From: Climacium dendroides
Lineage: Eukaryota; Streptophyta; Bryopsida; Hypnales; Climaciaceae
DNA length: 64,000 nucleotides
Direction of reading: 5' to 3'
NCBI GenBank assembly: GCA_950106755.1
Contig: OX467092.1
Span: 28,162,582 to 28,226,581 of the forward strand
Shown here: piece after piece, positions 46,336 to 58,700 of the stretch
How the letters are laid out: every line of letters starts with the position of its first letter
How positions within the stretch are numbered: position 1 is the first letter of the stretch
Notes under the pieces: generated by a model
What the model saw: the letters and a program-made list of their open reading frames with translations, nothing else
Database searches by the model: none
What the model was told of the DNA's origin: nothing
Translations under genes and position numbers: made by a program

Positions 46336-47805
46336 TGTAGGGGCTCTTAATTGCGGTAAAATGGTTAAGGAGGAAGTTTGCACTCTCCGTCCTAACCGGA
46401 AACCGGAGCCTGGAGAGTTGTCCAAAAAGTATTTTCAAAGACTTTTTGTAGTATCGGAACTAGATCCGGAATCAATCCGGAACTATTCCGAACTAACGGA
46501 TCCAGAATCCGGAAATGTCTAGGATCCGGAATCCGGAAAATGATTCGGAACAGAAGCCTCATACCAGGCGGTAACGAAGATGACTCCGGTTAGAAGCGGA
46601 AGGGCGGATCCGGAACGGGCAGATCTGGAATGGACAATTCCGGAATGGATCCGGAATTTTAGGGATTTCCGAAAATTTAGGGATTTCCGGAAATTTAGGA
46701 TGTTCCGGAAATTTAGAAATTTCCGGATTTATAGGATCTGATGCTAGCCTTTCCGGATATCCCGGGGTGTTCAGTGATTGGTTGTCTGGATTTCCAGGTT
46801 TCTTTTTCAGGCTTTTAGGAGTTGACTTTGGGTTTTTGTATTAGTATTTTAAGGGCAGGCAAGTTAGTTGTCTGCCATTCCATTCTACTCCATTCCATTT
46901 TAGTGCTTTCACGTATGTATTGCAATTTTCTTTTCTTAATCTAAGTCAGCCAGGATACCTCTCGCTGCACTTTTGCTTAGACAGGGTCTTTTGGCTGAGT
47001 GTATGCCTGTGTGTGTAACCTCGTACTAGAGAAAGAGAAGGGAGGGAGAGGAGGAATCCGGATCTTGGGCTACGGATCTCTTGGTATTGAGCTGAGTGGG
47101 AGGAATGCGAGTTGAGTAAGGGAGTGTAAGTGTGACATGCTTTTAAATTGCCGGAACGGCAATCCGGGTAAGAAGATAGAGGGCCCTGCGAGTCCAGAAC
47201 TAGGAGGGTTCTGTGCAGAGATAAGCAACCGCCAAAGGAAAGGAACTCCCGCTACTCCGGAAAGTCTAACAACCTCCCCCTTGGTACATTGTCTTCCCCT
47301 TGAGACTCTATTCCTTTGGGTCTATGAGTTTGGATCCGTCGTTGTAGTAAAGAGAGGTGTGAGAATTTCTTTGTGTGACCTAATTCCGGATTGGCCAATC
47401 CGGAAACTGTGAAAGAATACTCCTCCCTCTTCCTACAGCGGTGTTGTCTTGGGTATGTTGTTTAGTAGATTTAGAGTATAGAGAGGATAATTGTACAAGT
47501 GGTGAGTCCCCACCCCTTTCTAGATCAAGGGCGGACCCTCTGAGGGTAAAACAGAGGCAACAAAAACCAGTGACGGAAGAGAGACGGAACTAAGTTCCGG
47601 AGGTATCCGGATCCAGAACGGAATCCGGAATGTACTATGTTTCCGGAATAAGGTAGGCAAATAAGAGGGATTAAGTGAGTAGTCACAATCCGGATGCTTC
47701 TAACTCAATCGATATCTTACTAGAAGTTCCCTGGAACGATAATTCGTGTCATCTTGCAACCATTTGTCGTTGTAAGGATACTTACGGCTAACTACGCGTA
47801 CGACA
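46336..47805 (+). mobile_element. short solo LTR (LTR-E), 1.47 kb, related to LTR-A but without the gene
   Basis: The last 1.06 kb (from about 46745) closely matches the 3' third of LTR-A, including TATTTTAAG at 46845, GGAACGAT and the end GCGTACGACA. The first 0.4 kb is unrelated TCCGGAA-rich sequence beginning TGTAGGGGC. Flanks ACAAC (46331-46335) and ACCAC (47806-47810) match at 4 of 5 positions, a probable target duplication. It lacks the internal gene. It is either a distinct family or an internally rearranged LTR-A. Confidence 0.65.
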
Positions 47806-48503
47806 ACCACCCTAAACTAACCACTCCATGGCTATTGATGTATGCCCCTTTTTGGAATTCAATGAATCCCTTTCCACTATATTATAACCCCTACAAAACT
47901 CTAGAAGAAGTAATGTTGTACTTTGGTGGGTCATAAATTGCTACTTCCCGACAACTAAGAATATGACTTTAAACAAGTCATAAAAAATAACTCTGAAATG
48001 ACTTCCATACAAAGTGAACAACAATTGCATTCAATCCTCTTACAATTTGCATATGACTAGAAAATGACTAATACATGTCGGCCCACGTTGAATTCGGGAA
48101 GGTATCCACCTTGAAAAAACACTATCGTGTGGACCACTACGTGTCGGTCCACGTTGGATTCACTATGGGTCCTCGTAACTACAAAGTGACAATCAAATAC
48201 TGTATATGTGGATGCCAATTGTAGATGCCACCTAGGTCCATTTCCACATGGTAGTACTTGAGACATTTCTTTACCTTGCACTTTCTTTATATCCTTTACA
48301 TCCAATGCACTTCTCATCCATTTTTTCATCCAGTCTAGAAATGGATGGTGATAATATACCTACAATCATTCAAATCAATGACTTGTCTATAATGACTTCT
48401 GGGCCCCTAAGTCATTTTGAAGTCATTTTAATCCGAAATGACTACATTTCAGTTATTCTATAGTCATTTATGCCAATCATTTATTTGCCAATTTCTTGTA
48501 GTG
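47806..48503 (+). mobile_element. right terminus of a third CACTA element
   Basis: The segment ends GCCAATTTCTTGTAGTG, the reverse complement of CACTACAAGAAA, the classical CACTA end. It is rich in AGTCATTT and ATGACTA motifs (about 47950-48060 and 48370-48480). A matching left end was not found. The accessory fragment at 45655 and LTR-E probably lie inside it. Confidence 0.7.
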
Positions 48504-50006
48504 TTGAAGTTTTGAATTCATTAGTGTCTTTGAATTTGCAAGCTGATGTGGCACCAATTTTATAGTAGTTCTTTTATCAAACATTGTCATCTAGTTGGGA
48601 AGGGAAGTACATGCCACCTTGGATGACACTCCCTAAGTCAGAAGTGGCGCAACTCGGAGAAAGATCGTTGGGAGGCCATGGTCCGTCCTTCGTGACAATG
48701 GGGTTCTCGCCAAAGGTTCACTCTATTCTATTTTTTTGTGAAGCTACGCCTCCTTTCAAAAGCCTGGGAACAATATTCTAGTTGCAATTGCAAGGACAAT
48801 GGTTTGTGGTTTCAATCCATTGCCTTTAGTCAGTGCCAAGTGGCTTCAAATTCTCGCAAGGACATCTCTAGTTTAGTAGTGGAAATTTTGGGGGAGATTG
48901 TTGGTGTCATGGCAATGGAGCATAGGGCAAGGCGGTGTAGGAAGTCAAGTTGCAATTTGTGGCTGGGAGGGTATTGCTTCCACCTAATGATTTGAGGTAG
49001 TGGGTTTCTTGCGCGTTCTTAAAGGCATTTACATCCTACGTCCACTACTTGTAATCTCCAAAATTTTGCTTTTAATAGTACCTCCATGTGCACGATTGCT
49101 ACCTTTGGCGCCATGGCCAATTTAGACACTGATTTCCCTTCCAAATTTTCCATTTGCCGATCTGATCAAGCTCAGATCATTAACAATTGGCTTGTGGACA
49201 TTGAAGCTATTGAGGATCAAAGGAGGAGAATTTTGAAGTGCTTGGATGAACGACACTTGTTGTTGTTGCCTCGGTGTGATAAAATACTCTGTCTTCCAAA
49301 GGTGTTGCAGGCAAAGAATTGGTGAATACTCTTTTACAGCAACCTTACTTACATTCTAGGGTGGAGGAAGAGTCAAGATTTTTTTGACGAGATCTTCGAA
49401 GTTGTCAGATCGTTGTGGCCAAATGAGAATGAATAGCTAGCTTTCAGAGAAGGAGGTGGTTTGCTGTGCAACACAAGACAAGCTACTAGTGCGATCCCCA
49501 TTCCCTAGTTTGCAAAAGGAAAGTTAAGCAAAAGGAAAGAGAATGCCTACTCCGATGCAATGATTTGAGCATACCAGAGGAGACAAATTCACCTCCCGTG
49601 ATCCCGACAGAGAGCACGCAGGGAAGCCCACTCAATGCTACATCGCCCTTGCTGCAAACCCCCTCAAATCACTAGAGGATTGAGATTTTTGCAATTGCAA
49701 AGATGTCCCCTGTGGAGAAGGTCTTTGCCATCTTAAGTCATTCAATAATTGGAAGTCCACTATATATTCTTTTGTAAACAACATCGCAAAAAGGAATTTT
49801 GCCAAAAACAATCAAAGGACCAATACTTACGCAAAAGAGAGGCGGAAACAAAGTACGTTATCAAGAAGTCCTGAGGAATTGGAGGGAGGCTAGGACAAAG
49901 CAGTAAATCCTCCTTCTTGTAGAAAGCACAAAGGTGATAGTTAGAGGGGCTAACAACAACAAGGAATTGGTCGAACTTAAATTTAACTAATTCTGGACTT
50001 TGGCAA
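48504..50006. other. unassigned sequence
   Basis: Short open stretches (for example 49086-49325, encoding NLDTDFPSKFSICRSDQ) have no recognisable domain, no splice support and no homologue that I can name. They may be decayed transposon remains. Confidence 0.3.
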
Positions 50007-50144
50007 GTCCATAAATAACATATGCATGTGCCAAAACATGATGAAAATGTATACATGGGGTACATTTTGAATTCAGTCCATAAATAATATATACATGTGC
50101 CAAAACATGATGAAAATGTATACATGGGGTACATTTTGAATTCA
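50007..50144. repeat. tandem duplication, 2 x 69 bp
   Basis: A 69-base unit beginning GTCCATAAATAA and ending GAATTCA starts at 50007 and again at 50076 with only a few differences. Confidence 0.85.
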
Positions 50145-51779
50145 AAATGTACAAATGTATTGGTTGCCAGCTGATACCTTAATTGTCCATAATTTGCAAA
50201 AAAGTCCAGAATTAGTTAAATATAAGATGTCGGAGGTAGAATCGGGAAGGTGAATTGGGCTTGGGGAAAAATTAGGGGTTTCAATCAGGGAAGGAAGGGT
50301 TTTTGTCCAAGGGGGAAGAGAAATTGTCAAGGGGGGAAACGATGTAGACATGGGGTGGAGACTTAGACACAATTGACAGAGGTGGAGAGAGATTCATGGG
50401 ACTATGACACACCAACTAGATGGTTCAATCTAAGAATTGAAGTGCATCCACTTTAAACACCTTGAATTGCAAAAAGCATCTCCTAGGGATTCCTATTCTG
50501 TATGTAAGATAAATGCTATGGAGTGTTGCGGTTGCTTTCCGGAGAGGCAACATTAGGATCAAATTACTCAACTACCAATTTTGAAGGGGCCCCCCAATGA
50601 TCCGAAGGGGTGTACTTTCAAAATGGGTCAAAGCTAGTGAGAACTTGAGCAATTTTTTTTTCATTTTCTTTGAAATAAGATAGAATGTAATAATAGGATC
50701 TTGAAGTTCACATTGAGAGTAAGCACCTCAAAAAATTTCAAATTATTTAACTGCATGGTTTAGTAGATATTTAAGTTTGAAGTTTTATTTGGGTCAATGG
50801 AAAAATGGGTCAATGCACTTTGAAGGAGCATATTTGAGTGAGAACATTCAACTTTAAAAAAATTTACAAGGTAGAGTTTAATTCAAAACTTGATGAAACT
50901 ACTACCATTGGATTTACAACATAGTCTATTTTTGAGGAAAAAAATCTATTGAAAAGATATAAAAATTTGAAAATGGATAGCTCAAAATGGAGGGGTGGTG
51001 ACTAGAAAATGGTCACTTGGATCATTACGGGTTCAAAAGATGTGTGATGTCATCTCTAAAAAATAATTTCATTCACTCAGTGGGAGCATGCAAAGTGAGT
51101 ATAAAAAAATTTGTTTTGCAACTTGGTTGTGAGCCCAACATTTCAAAGTTAACCCTTCAATGATGCAACAGATGTTTTTTGGCCCATGAATGACAAAGAA
51201 TCTCTTCATACAGGACAGAAGTGCAACTCTTCATCTTCCATTGATAAATTTTTGGCCGATGAATGACAAATATTCTGTGCAAAAAAAAATGTCTTCTACA
51301 ATCAATAGTTTGTTTCCCAATGAGAGATTTTTCATTTTTTGATCCAACAATTCACACCATCCCCAAACAGATGATTTCCACGGTGACTGGCTCTTCGTTT
51401 AAGGGTTACGCCTGCAATTAATTAATTGCTGCAAAAACGACCCCTGACCCGAAGGCTTCACAGTTCAGCTGAGTGCAAAGAAGCCCCAGTCAAGCCACAC
51501 TTCATTCTCAAAGGAACCGAAGGGAAGCTATGATACTGAGCTGCTGACAGGCAAGCAGCCACATGTACCACGGCCGCTCCACCAAGGCTGCGCAGAAGTG
51601 CCAGGGGATCGTGCGTGTTCCCATGCTGGGGAACTGCGTCTCTCTTCTTCGCAGTTCAGGACTGGTCGGGACTCGGGAGGCTCTAGCTGCGCTCCGTCTG
51701 GAGTCTGGAGCTCCAGTTCCTGACCCTAATTCCTGGCTAATTTTGCACCTCGGTTGCTTCCGCTCCACTCTGCTTCTCG
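50145..51779. other. intergenic sequence upstream of the DRP3 gene
   Basis: No gene recognised. The sequence is AT-rich to about 51360 and then turns GC-rich, which suggests the start of the promoter and leader of the downstream gene. Confidence 0.4.
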
Positions 51780-52728
51780 ACGGTTAGGCAGAGAGTAGTA
51801 GGGAGCCCCTCGCCAGTCCGCGCAGGCCGTACTTTACCTTACCTTCTGTCTCCGTGTCTTCTCCCTCCCACAGGTTCACTGGCTCCTGCCTCATCGCAAG
51901 CACATCTGGGGCTGGGCGATTGCTGTGGTTCTGGGATTTTGTTTGCGCTTCTCCCTCCCGCAGGGTTTTTCAGCAGCCAGGGGCTTTACGTGTTGGATCT
52001 TGAGGTTCTGTCCACAGATTCCGAGACCACTGCTGGATTCCGACATTCCCCCTCCCGTGGGAGGGGTGCTGGGGTTCTTCTAGGGTTTGAGAGTTTGGGG
52101 GTTTACGCCTCTGAATTGCGAACCGATTTGTTCATATTCTCTCAATTATTCCGAATTTGATTTCTTCTCGCAGAGCGCCTGGTAAAGGATGGCTAGAGTA
52201 CGAGATTTGGTGGTTTGCGTTTGATTCTGCGTTTGCGCTTTTACCATGTTCGCACTGGTAGGGATTGTGTAGTTATAATTTCGAGGGTTACAATCTAGTT
52301 TCGGCTGGCCTCATCCCTTCTGGATTTCTCTAGACTTTTTAGTGTTACGAGATGTTGGCTAGTGCATGTCTTCAATTCTGTGCTTCATGTCAAACCGTTG
52401 TCCCATTTTTCGCTCGATTTGGTGGGTGGCCTCGATTTGGTGGGTGGGCTCGATTTGGTGGGTGGGGAGAAGGAATTGGAAAGCGTTATCATTGTCGATT
52501 TGGATTCTCCAGAGGTCTTGGGGTGGAATGCGGATGATAATTCATAATAACTTCGTCTCGGTTAACTAAGTCGTGTACTGTGTGCTTCAGGATGAAATCT
52601 GAGACGGGGCTGTGAGCTCATCTCTTTTTTACCAAGCCACTTTGGTGGGATTGATTTTCTGCAACCGATAAGGGACTGAAGTGGAAGGCACAAAGTTGTT
52701 AACTCTGGAGGGGGGCAATCTGTCCGAG
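51780..52728 (+). promoter_or_regulatory. probable promoter/5' leader of DRP3, with a candidate leader intron
   Basis: GC-rich sequence with pyrimidine-rich tracts precedes the start codon. A possible leader intron runs from a donor GTAAAGG near 52182 to an acceptor TGTGCTTCAG ending at 52590. The transcription start cannot be fixed from sequence alone. Confidence 0.35.
52413..52466 (+). repeat. 3 x 18-bp G-rich repeat in the DRP3 leader
   Basis: CTCGATTTGGTGGGTGGC and two near-identical copies are head to tail. The repeated GGTGGGTGG runs could form a G-quadruplex. It would lie inside the candidate leader intron. Confidence 0.85.
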
Positions 52729-55700
52729 ATGTCGCAGCCCGCAGCCGCTGTGCCGGCAACGTCGGTGCCTGGATCGCCGTCCAGTGTGACTCCACCGTCC
52801 ACTGCATCAGCCGCCTCACCGTTTTTGGGTGAAGCTGTGATTCCACTGGTGAACAAGCTCCAAGACATATTCTCTCAGCTGGGTAGTGCTTCCACTATCG
52901 ATTTACCGCAAGTAAGCATACTCGTTCCTTCCATGTTTATCTATTATTACACCCAAATTCGATGCAATTAGCTAAACATGGCCACGGGAGTAGCCTCGAC
53001 GTTTTTGCTATGATTCCTGTTTTGCCCCACACTAATTGCTCGACATTTCACAGTATATAAATATTTACTTTTACTGTGGTGATTTTCATCAATATTTAAT
53101 ACAATAAACATTTTTGAAGTTGCTGAAAACTAATTAGCAGTACAACACGAGCGCTAAACCAACGAAACCCTAATATAAAGATCTATGACCCTAATATAAA
53201 GATCTATTGAGAGAGACCCTAATATAAAGATCGACATTTCACAGTATATAAATATTTACTTTTACTGTGGTGATTTTCATCAATATTTAATACAATAAAC
53301 ATTTTTGAAGTTGCTGAAAACTAATTAGCAGTACAACACGAGCGCTAAACCAACGAAACCCTAATATAAAGATCTATTGAGAGAGACCCTAATATAAAGA
53401 TCTATTGAGAGAGATGCAGTTGCCTCCACGTGGACGCAGTGACTCACTCATGAGTCATGGGGTAACTCGGCAAGGTAAGGCAACCTAATTGTTAAGGCAA
53501 CCTAATTGTTAAGGCAACCTAATTGTTAAGGCAACCTAATTGTTAAGGCAACCTAATTAACCTAATTGCACCATTTGGTGTACTGATTGAGAATAGGGAT
53601 TTACGCTTTGGCGATTTACATTTACCTTCAAAGGTATTCCTCAAGCTTTGAAATTCAGATTTGATATAATAGCTCTTTACATGCAACTTGTATAAACCTA
53701 CGTTTTATTTCTGCACGAATAAACTTGTGGAACTCTACCAATCTACCAAGTCAGTGTCTCAATCGAACTCTGATTCGAAGGTGTTACGGAATGCAAACTG
53801 TTTAGTTCCTCGATTCGTACAGGACCTGAGGGGAATTCTGTGATCTGTGTTTGAAACTTTGAATTGCCTTTTCAGCAACATGTAAAATTTGCGAATGTAT
53901 TTGCATGAACATGGACTGTGCCTCTAGCTTTTAATTTTTAACATATTCTATGTGCATTCATCTCAAGATACTTGCGATTTGCAGGTCGCAGTTGTTGGGA
54001 GTCAAAGTAGTGGAAAATCTAGCGTATTGGAGGCTCTTGTAGGACGTGACTTCTTGCCAAGAGGTTCAGATATATGTACTCGACGGCCTTTAGTGCTACA
54101 GCTGGTGCAGACCTCGCGAAGGCCTGAAGACCGAACTGAGTTGGTAGAATGGGGCGAATTCCTCCACATTCCTGGTCGGCGGTTTACAGATTTTGCAGCT
54201 ATTCGTAAAGAGATTCAGGTGAAGTTGGAAGCTATCATCTTCCACGTTTTTGCGTCTTGGTTTGCGTATTTGACCTGCTAGAGTATGCTGTTGTATTGTA
54301 CAAATCATTTGCAGTCAATAGTCAAATGAAACCTGAAGTTCAGTCTTGTTGTTTTATAAAAGGTGTTCTACCTTTTGGGTTGCAGGCTGAGACTGACAGG
54401 GAGCTTGGAACGAACAAGGGGATTTCCGAAAAGCAAATTCGACTGAAGATTTTCTCTCCCAATGTTTTGAACATCACGCTTGTGGATCTCCCTGGGATTA
54501 CCAAGGTGCCTGTTGGCGATCAACCCAATGACATTGAAGCCCGCGTACGGACTATGATTTTATCCTATATAAAACATGAGACCTGCATCATTCTGGCAGT
54601 CTCTCCAGCAAATGCAGATTTAGCGAACTCAGACGCTCTGCAAATGGCACGCATTGCCGATCCCGATGGTCCGTTTGCTGTCACCTGGTCCTTCTTTTAA
54701 GATAAATTGTTTTACTGTTAAGGAGAACTGTGTCTCTAAGCGTGACTATGAGCGCTAAGAATATCAACCTGAGCGAAGACGGCAAGAAAATCGATGTTGA
54801 GTCGTGATAGTAGCTTACTTCTGCTGGTTTAGAAGAAGCCAATTAGTCTCAGGTACTTCTCCAGATTACATAGGCAGGCTTGGAAGGTAAGCTGTGGGCA
54901 GTTTCTCACTAATATATTCTGTATGATTCTTACTTGCAGGATCCCGAACCATTGGGGTGATCACAAAAGTATGTTATGCTTGCTCTCTTCCTTCACTTCT
55001 ATGGTGACAATTGTGTTTCCTTAATGCATTTCTGATGTCTTCTTAGATTTGAAATAGTGAATTTATTTGGATTTCAAAAAAATTCGGTGCTCGTTCCATC
55101 CAATTATATCGTAATTGCATATGTCGTCACAAAAGCACACTAACTTGAATGCCGCTTCAATTTGACCTGATTTTCAATGGTTTTATTGGTTGTATGTATT
55201 GTACAGTTGGATATAATGGATAGAGGAACAGACGCACGAAATTTTCTTCTAGGGAATGTTATTCCGTTACGACTTGGTTACATTGGAGTTGTTAACAGGA
55301 GTCAGGAGGTACCTCTACTTTCTTGTTGGATGGAGAACTCTACTGCACGATGTCCACTAGTCGGCTCTAAATGTTGAGGTTAAGCAAAGATACAGAGCCG
55401 TGGATGCTATCCAGGGACCATTGTTGCAATTTTTTAGTATTTTGCGTGATGGTTTGTACAATGAAATGCGATGGGTTCAAACACTTCAAGCTTATTTGTT
55501 CTTTGTTGCTATCCTTTTATAGGATATCATTGCAAACAAGTCCATTCGAGATGCTCTCGTCTATGAAGAGGGTTTTTTCAGAAGTAAACCTGTAAGTGGA
55601 TTTTGATCCATTTTGCCTTGCAACCATTCGAATTGTTCTCTAGTGCGAGTAGATGAAGTATTTGATGTCTTCTTAATGCATAGTAGTCTATTCTGCTGTC

Positions 55701-58700
55701 TTTCGTTTGATGTTTTCCTGGTTTGATGGTTACAAATCTCTGTGCTTAAAGATTCGCTGTCACTTGAATCCGAGAGGCAATGACGTTCGGGGAATCTCCT
55801 TTACATTTGACCTTGGTTTAGGTAGCTGATAATGTGAACAGGACTACAGAATTTTTGGTTGGCAAATCCACGCTTGTTGATTATCTAATACATGGGTTGT
55901 TCACAGGTATACCATAATTTGGCTGACAGGTGTGGGGTTCCTCAGCTGGCAATAAGATTGAACACGGTACTAACTTGTTGCCTTTGTGTTATTGTGTTAT
56001 ACTTGTTTGTATGTTTTGTGGGGTTGTTAGATGCTATTGCCTGTCTGTCATTCTCAATAATGGGGATTTTGTGAAGTATACCTCTTTGTCTAGGACATTT
56101 TTAAATGCGCATGTGTGTGCATTTGATTGCATAAACGAATCTTTGTCTACAATTTTGTTTTTTTGTATCTTATTCTTGCGCAATTTTTGTGAGCTTGAGT
56201 TTATTTGTCTGCTTTTGCAACGACGAAGTTCTTCGATTCTTCTCATTAGATTTGTGCTTGAAGCTTTCTCATTTTCTGCTGTGATTCACAGATTTTGGTG
56301 CAACACATTAAGTCGATTCTCCCAGACTTGAAAGCTCGCATCAGCACTCAAATGATCACTCTCCAGAAAGAGCTTGCCAGTTACGGGGAACTCACTGAGT
56401 CCAAGGTACACATGAACTTGATCTGAATGGGTGTTACCTCTGGCTATGAAACAATCTTTTGTAGTTACGCTTAATTGCAGGTTGGTGCTGTTTGAACTGA
56501 CGAGATGCTCTTTCTCCTGTTTCTTCTTACGTGGCAATAGCTTGTCTTATTTAACATTAATTGCTATTTTAGATGGTAATACACGGGGTCACATTAACCA
56601 GAATATTAATTTCATATCTTTGCTACTTTATGAATTTTTAATCTGTACTGGAATCTTGGGTGTCTGACGACGATGAATGCTTTTTAGAAGTATAATTAGT
56701 GTCGGAATCGAAGAGCACAGTGTTCAGACATTAAATTAATTTCTTGTTTAAATTTTTTTCGAAGAGTTATTTGATTTACAAGAGTAATCCACAGTTCCAG
56801 TTAACAAAAGTACCCATTTGACCAATTGTGGCCACTTCCGTATCTGTAGTAGTTCAAATGAATCACTTCGGAAGCTCCAAGGAAAGTTGCGTAGTATGGC
56901 ATTGATAATAACAAAGTATATCCTACGTTATTCGATGATATAGATGTTTTTAAGTTGTTATTATTTTCTGTATAGTTTCAAAGCGGACTTTCTATTTTTA
57001 ATGCAGGCATTTAGGGTGAAGATTTGATTGGTAATTTTTTATGAGGGGTTGACTATTTTTTGCTTCAAATAATATAAGCTGATCTGGATGACTTCGTGTT
57101 GTATTGTGTCGAATTTTATGATAATTATTTTCATTAGTGTGCTTGTTGACTTCGATATTCTTATATTGGCTCATGCGCATTTGGAGAATTGAAATTCTAG
57201 AGCAGAGGCTGATTAGGAAGATGTTTGGATGTGGTCAACAGTCGGGACAAGGAGCATTGCTGCTGAACATTCTCACGAAGTATTCTCATGGTATTTATTC
57301 TTACCTGTGTTTCTAGCGCGTGACACTTGTACTCTTTCTTTGAGAAATCTAAGCAAATATGATGATGAGGAATAGTGAATTATTCCTCAATGAGATTTGT
57401 TCAAAAGACTAAAATAAATCAATGGAATCACCACGAAATGTCGAGCCTTCAACTCATCGTTGTGGAACATTTCTGTTCCAGGCTTTCAATCCGTTGTAGA
57501 TGGAAAGAATGAAGAGATGTCCACTACAGAGCTTGCTGGGGGGGCCCGCATCCATTATATTTTTCAAGCTATTTTTGTGAGAAGTTTGGAGGTAATCTTT
57601 ACTTCTAAAGAATGCTGCTTCAGTTGAAGTTTTTGACTGTTAGCGAATTACTTGATTGATAGCTAATGTGGCCAGTTTTGTTAATACCTTTGTTTATATT
57701 CACTACTAAAAAGCAAATATAATTTCTTTTTTAACTATATATTGTACTAGTCTTAGACCTTCTTAACATCAGATGACAATATTTTCTGAATTTTTTTGGT
57801 TTCGAAATGTTAATGCAAAAGACCCTAAGATCTCGTTTTAAATTCCCTTGAGCTTTTATCCTAGCTATTGACCCATGCATGTCTTTGTTGGTCATGTGTA
57901 TACTTATTCTTATAAAAGTGACGTAGATATTTTATGTTGTAAGCACTTATGACGGTTTATATTCGTGTTGACACAGGAGGTAGATCCTTGTGATGATTTA
58001 AATGACGATGATATACGAACAGCTATTCAAAATGCTACGGGACCCAAAAATGTACTTTTCGTACCTGAGGTATGATTAGTTTCACCATGTTCTGTGCGTC
58101 GTAACATTGGGCTTCTAACAAACCAATTTTATTTCCTGTTCTGAGTCCATATTTGATACTCGTATGTATTTTGCAAGCGTTAAGGAATGTTCCTTTGTGG
58201 GTGTCCAGCGTAGTGCGTATTCGAAAATACGAAAACCTGCTGGGAGTTGATTGTGTCGAGAATTTAATAATACACTATTACACCCCGTTGCCAAATTTGA
58301 AGAATATATCCCCTTTAAAATGGTGAAGTCTGAATATCTGAACTGAAGATTGGTTAGTTCCCCATCTTAGTTTTGGATGATAAGCGAATGAGAACGTGTC
58401 CATCCACGGGGATGAAAACGCGACCGTATTTCGTGACACTGTGTATTTAATGTAACAGAAGAAGATGATTTCCTTAGCTAATAGATTGACAATTACACCT
58501 TTCAACAAGAACCGTATGCACACAAAGGAACTCCTTAAGGATTCATCATGTCTCTAGATATCATTTTCTGCTCTTGTAGAGTTATACCCACAGTAGGTAC
58601 TGTATGTTTGTTTAACTTAATTGTTGTGCTTTGGCCCTTCCAGGTGCCATTTGAGTTGCTAGTTCGTCGACAGATTGCTCGATTATTGGAGCCCAGTCTA

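Noticed and set aside
49086..49325. Short plus-strand ORF considered as a host gene
   Set aside because: No domain, no splice context and no related copy in the window; too weak to call.
50142..50372. Minus-strand Pro/Ser-rich open frame
   Set aside because: Composition alone explains it, since the plus strand is a G/A-rich tract; no start context or homology.
55892..56331. Open frames running through DRP3 introns (for example around 55930-56331)
   Set aside because: They read through GT donors into AT-rich intron sequence; conserved dynamin residues stop exactly at the splice sites.
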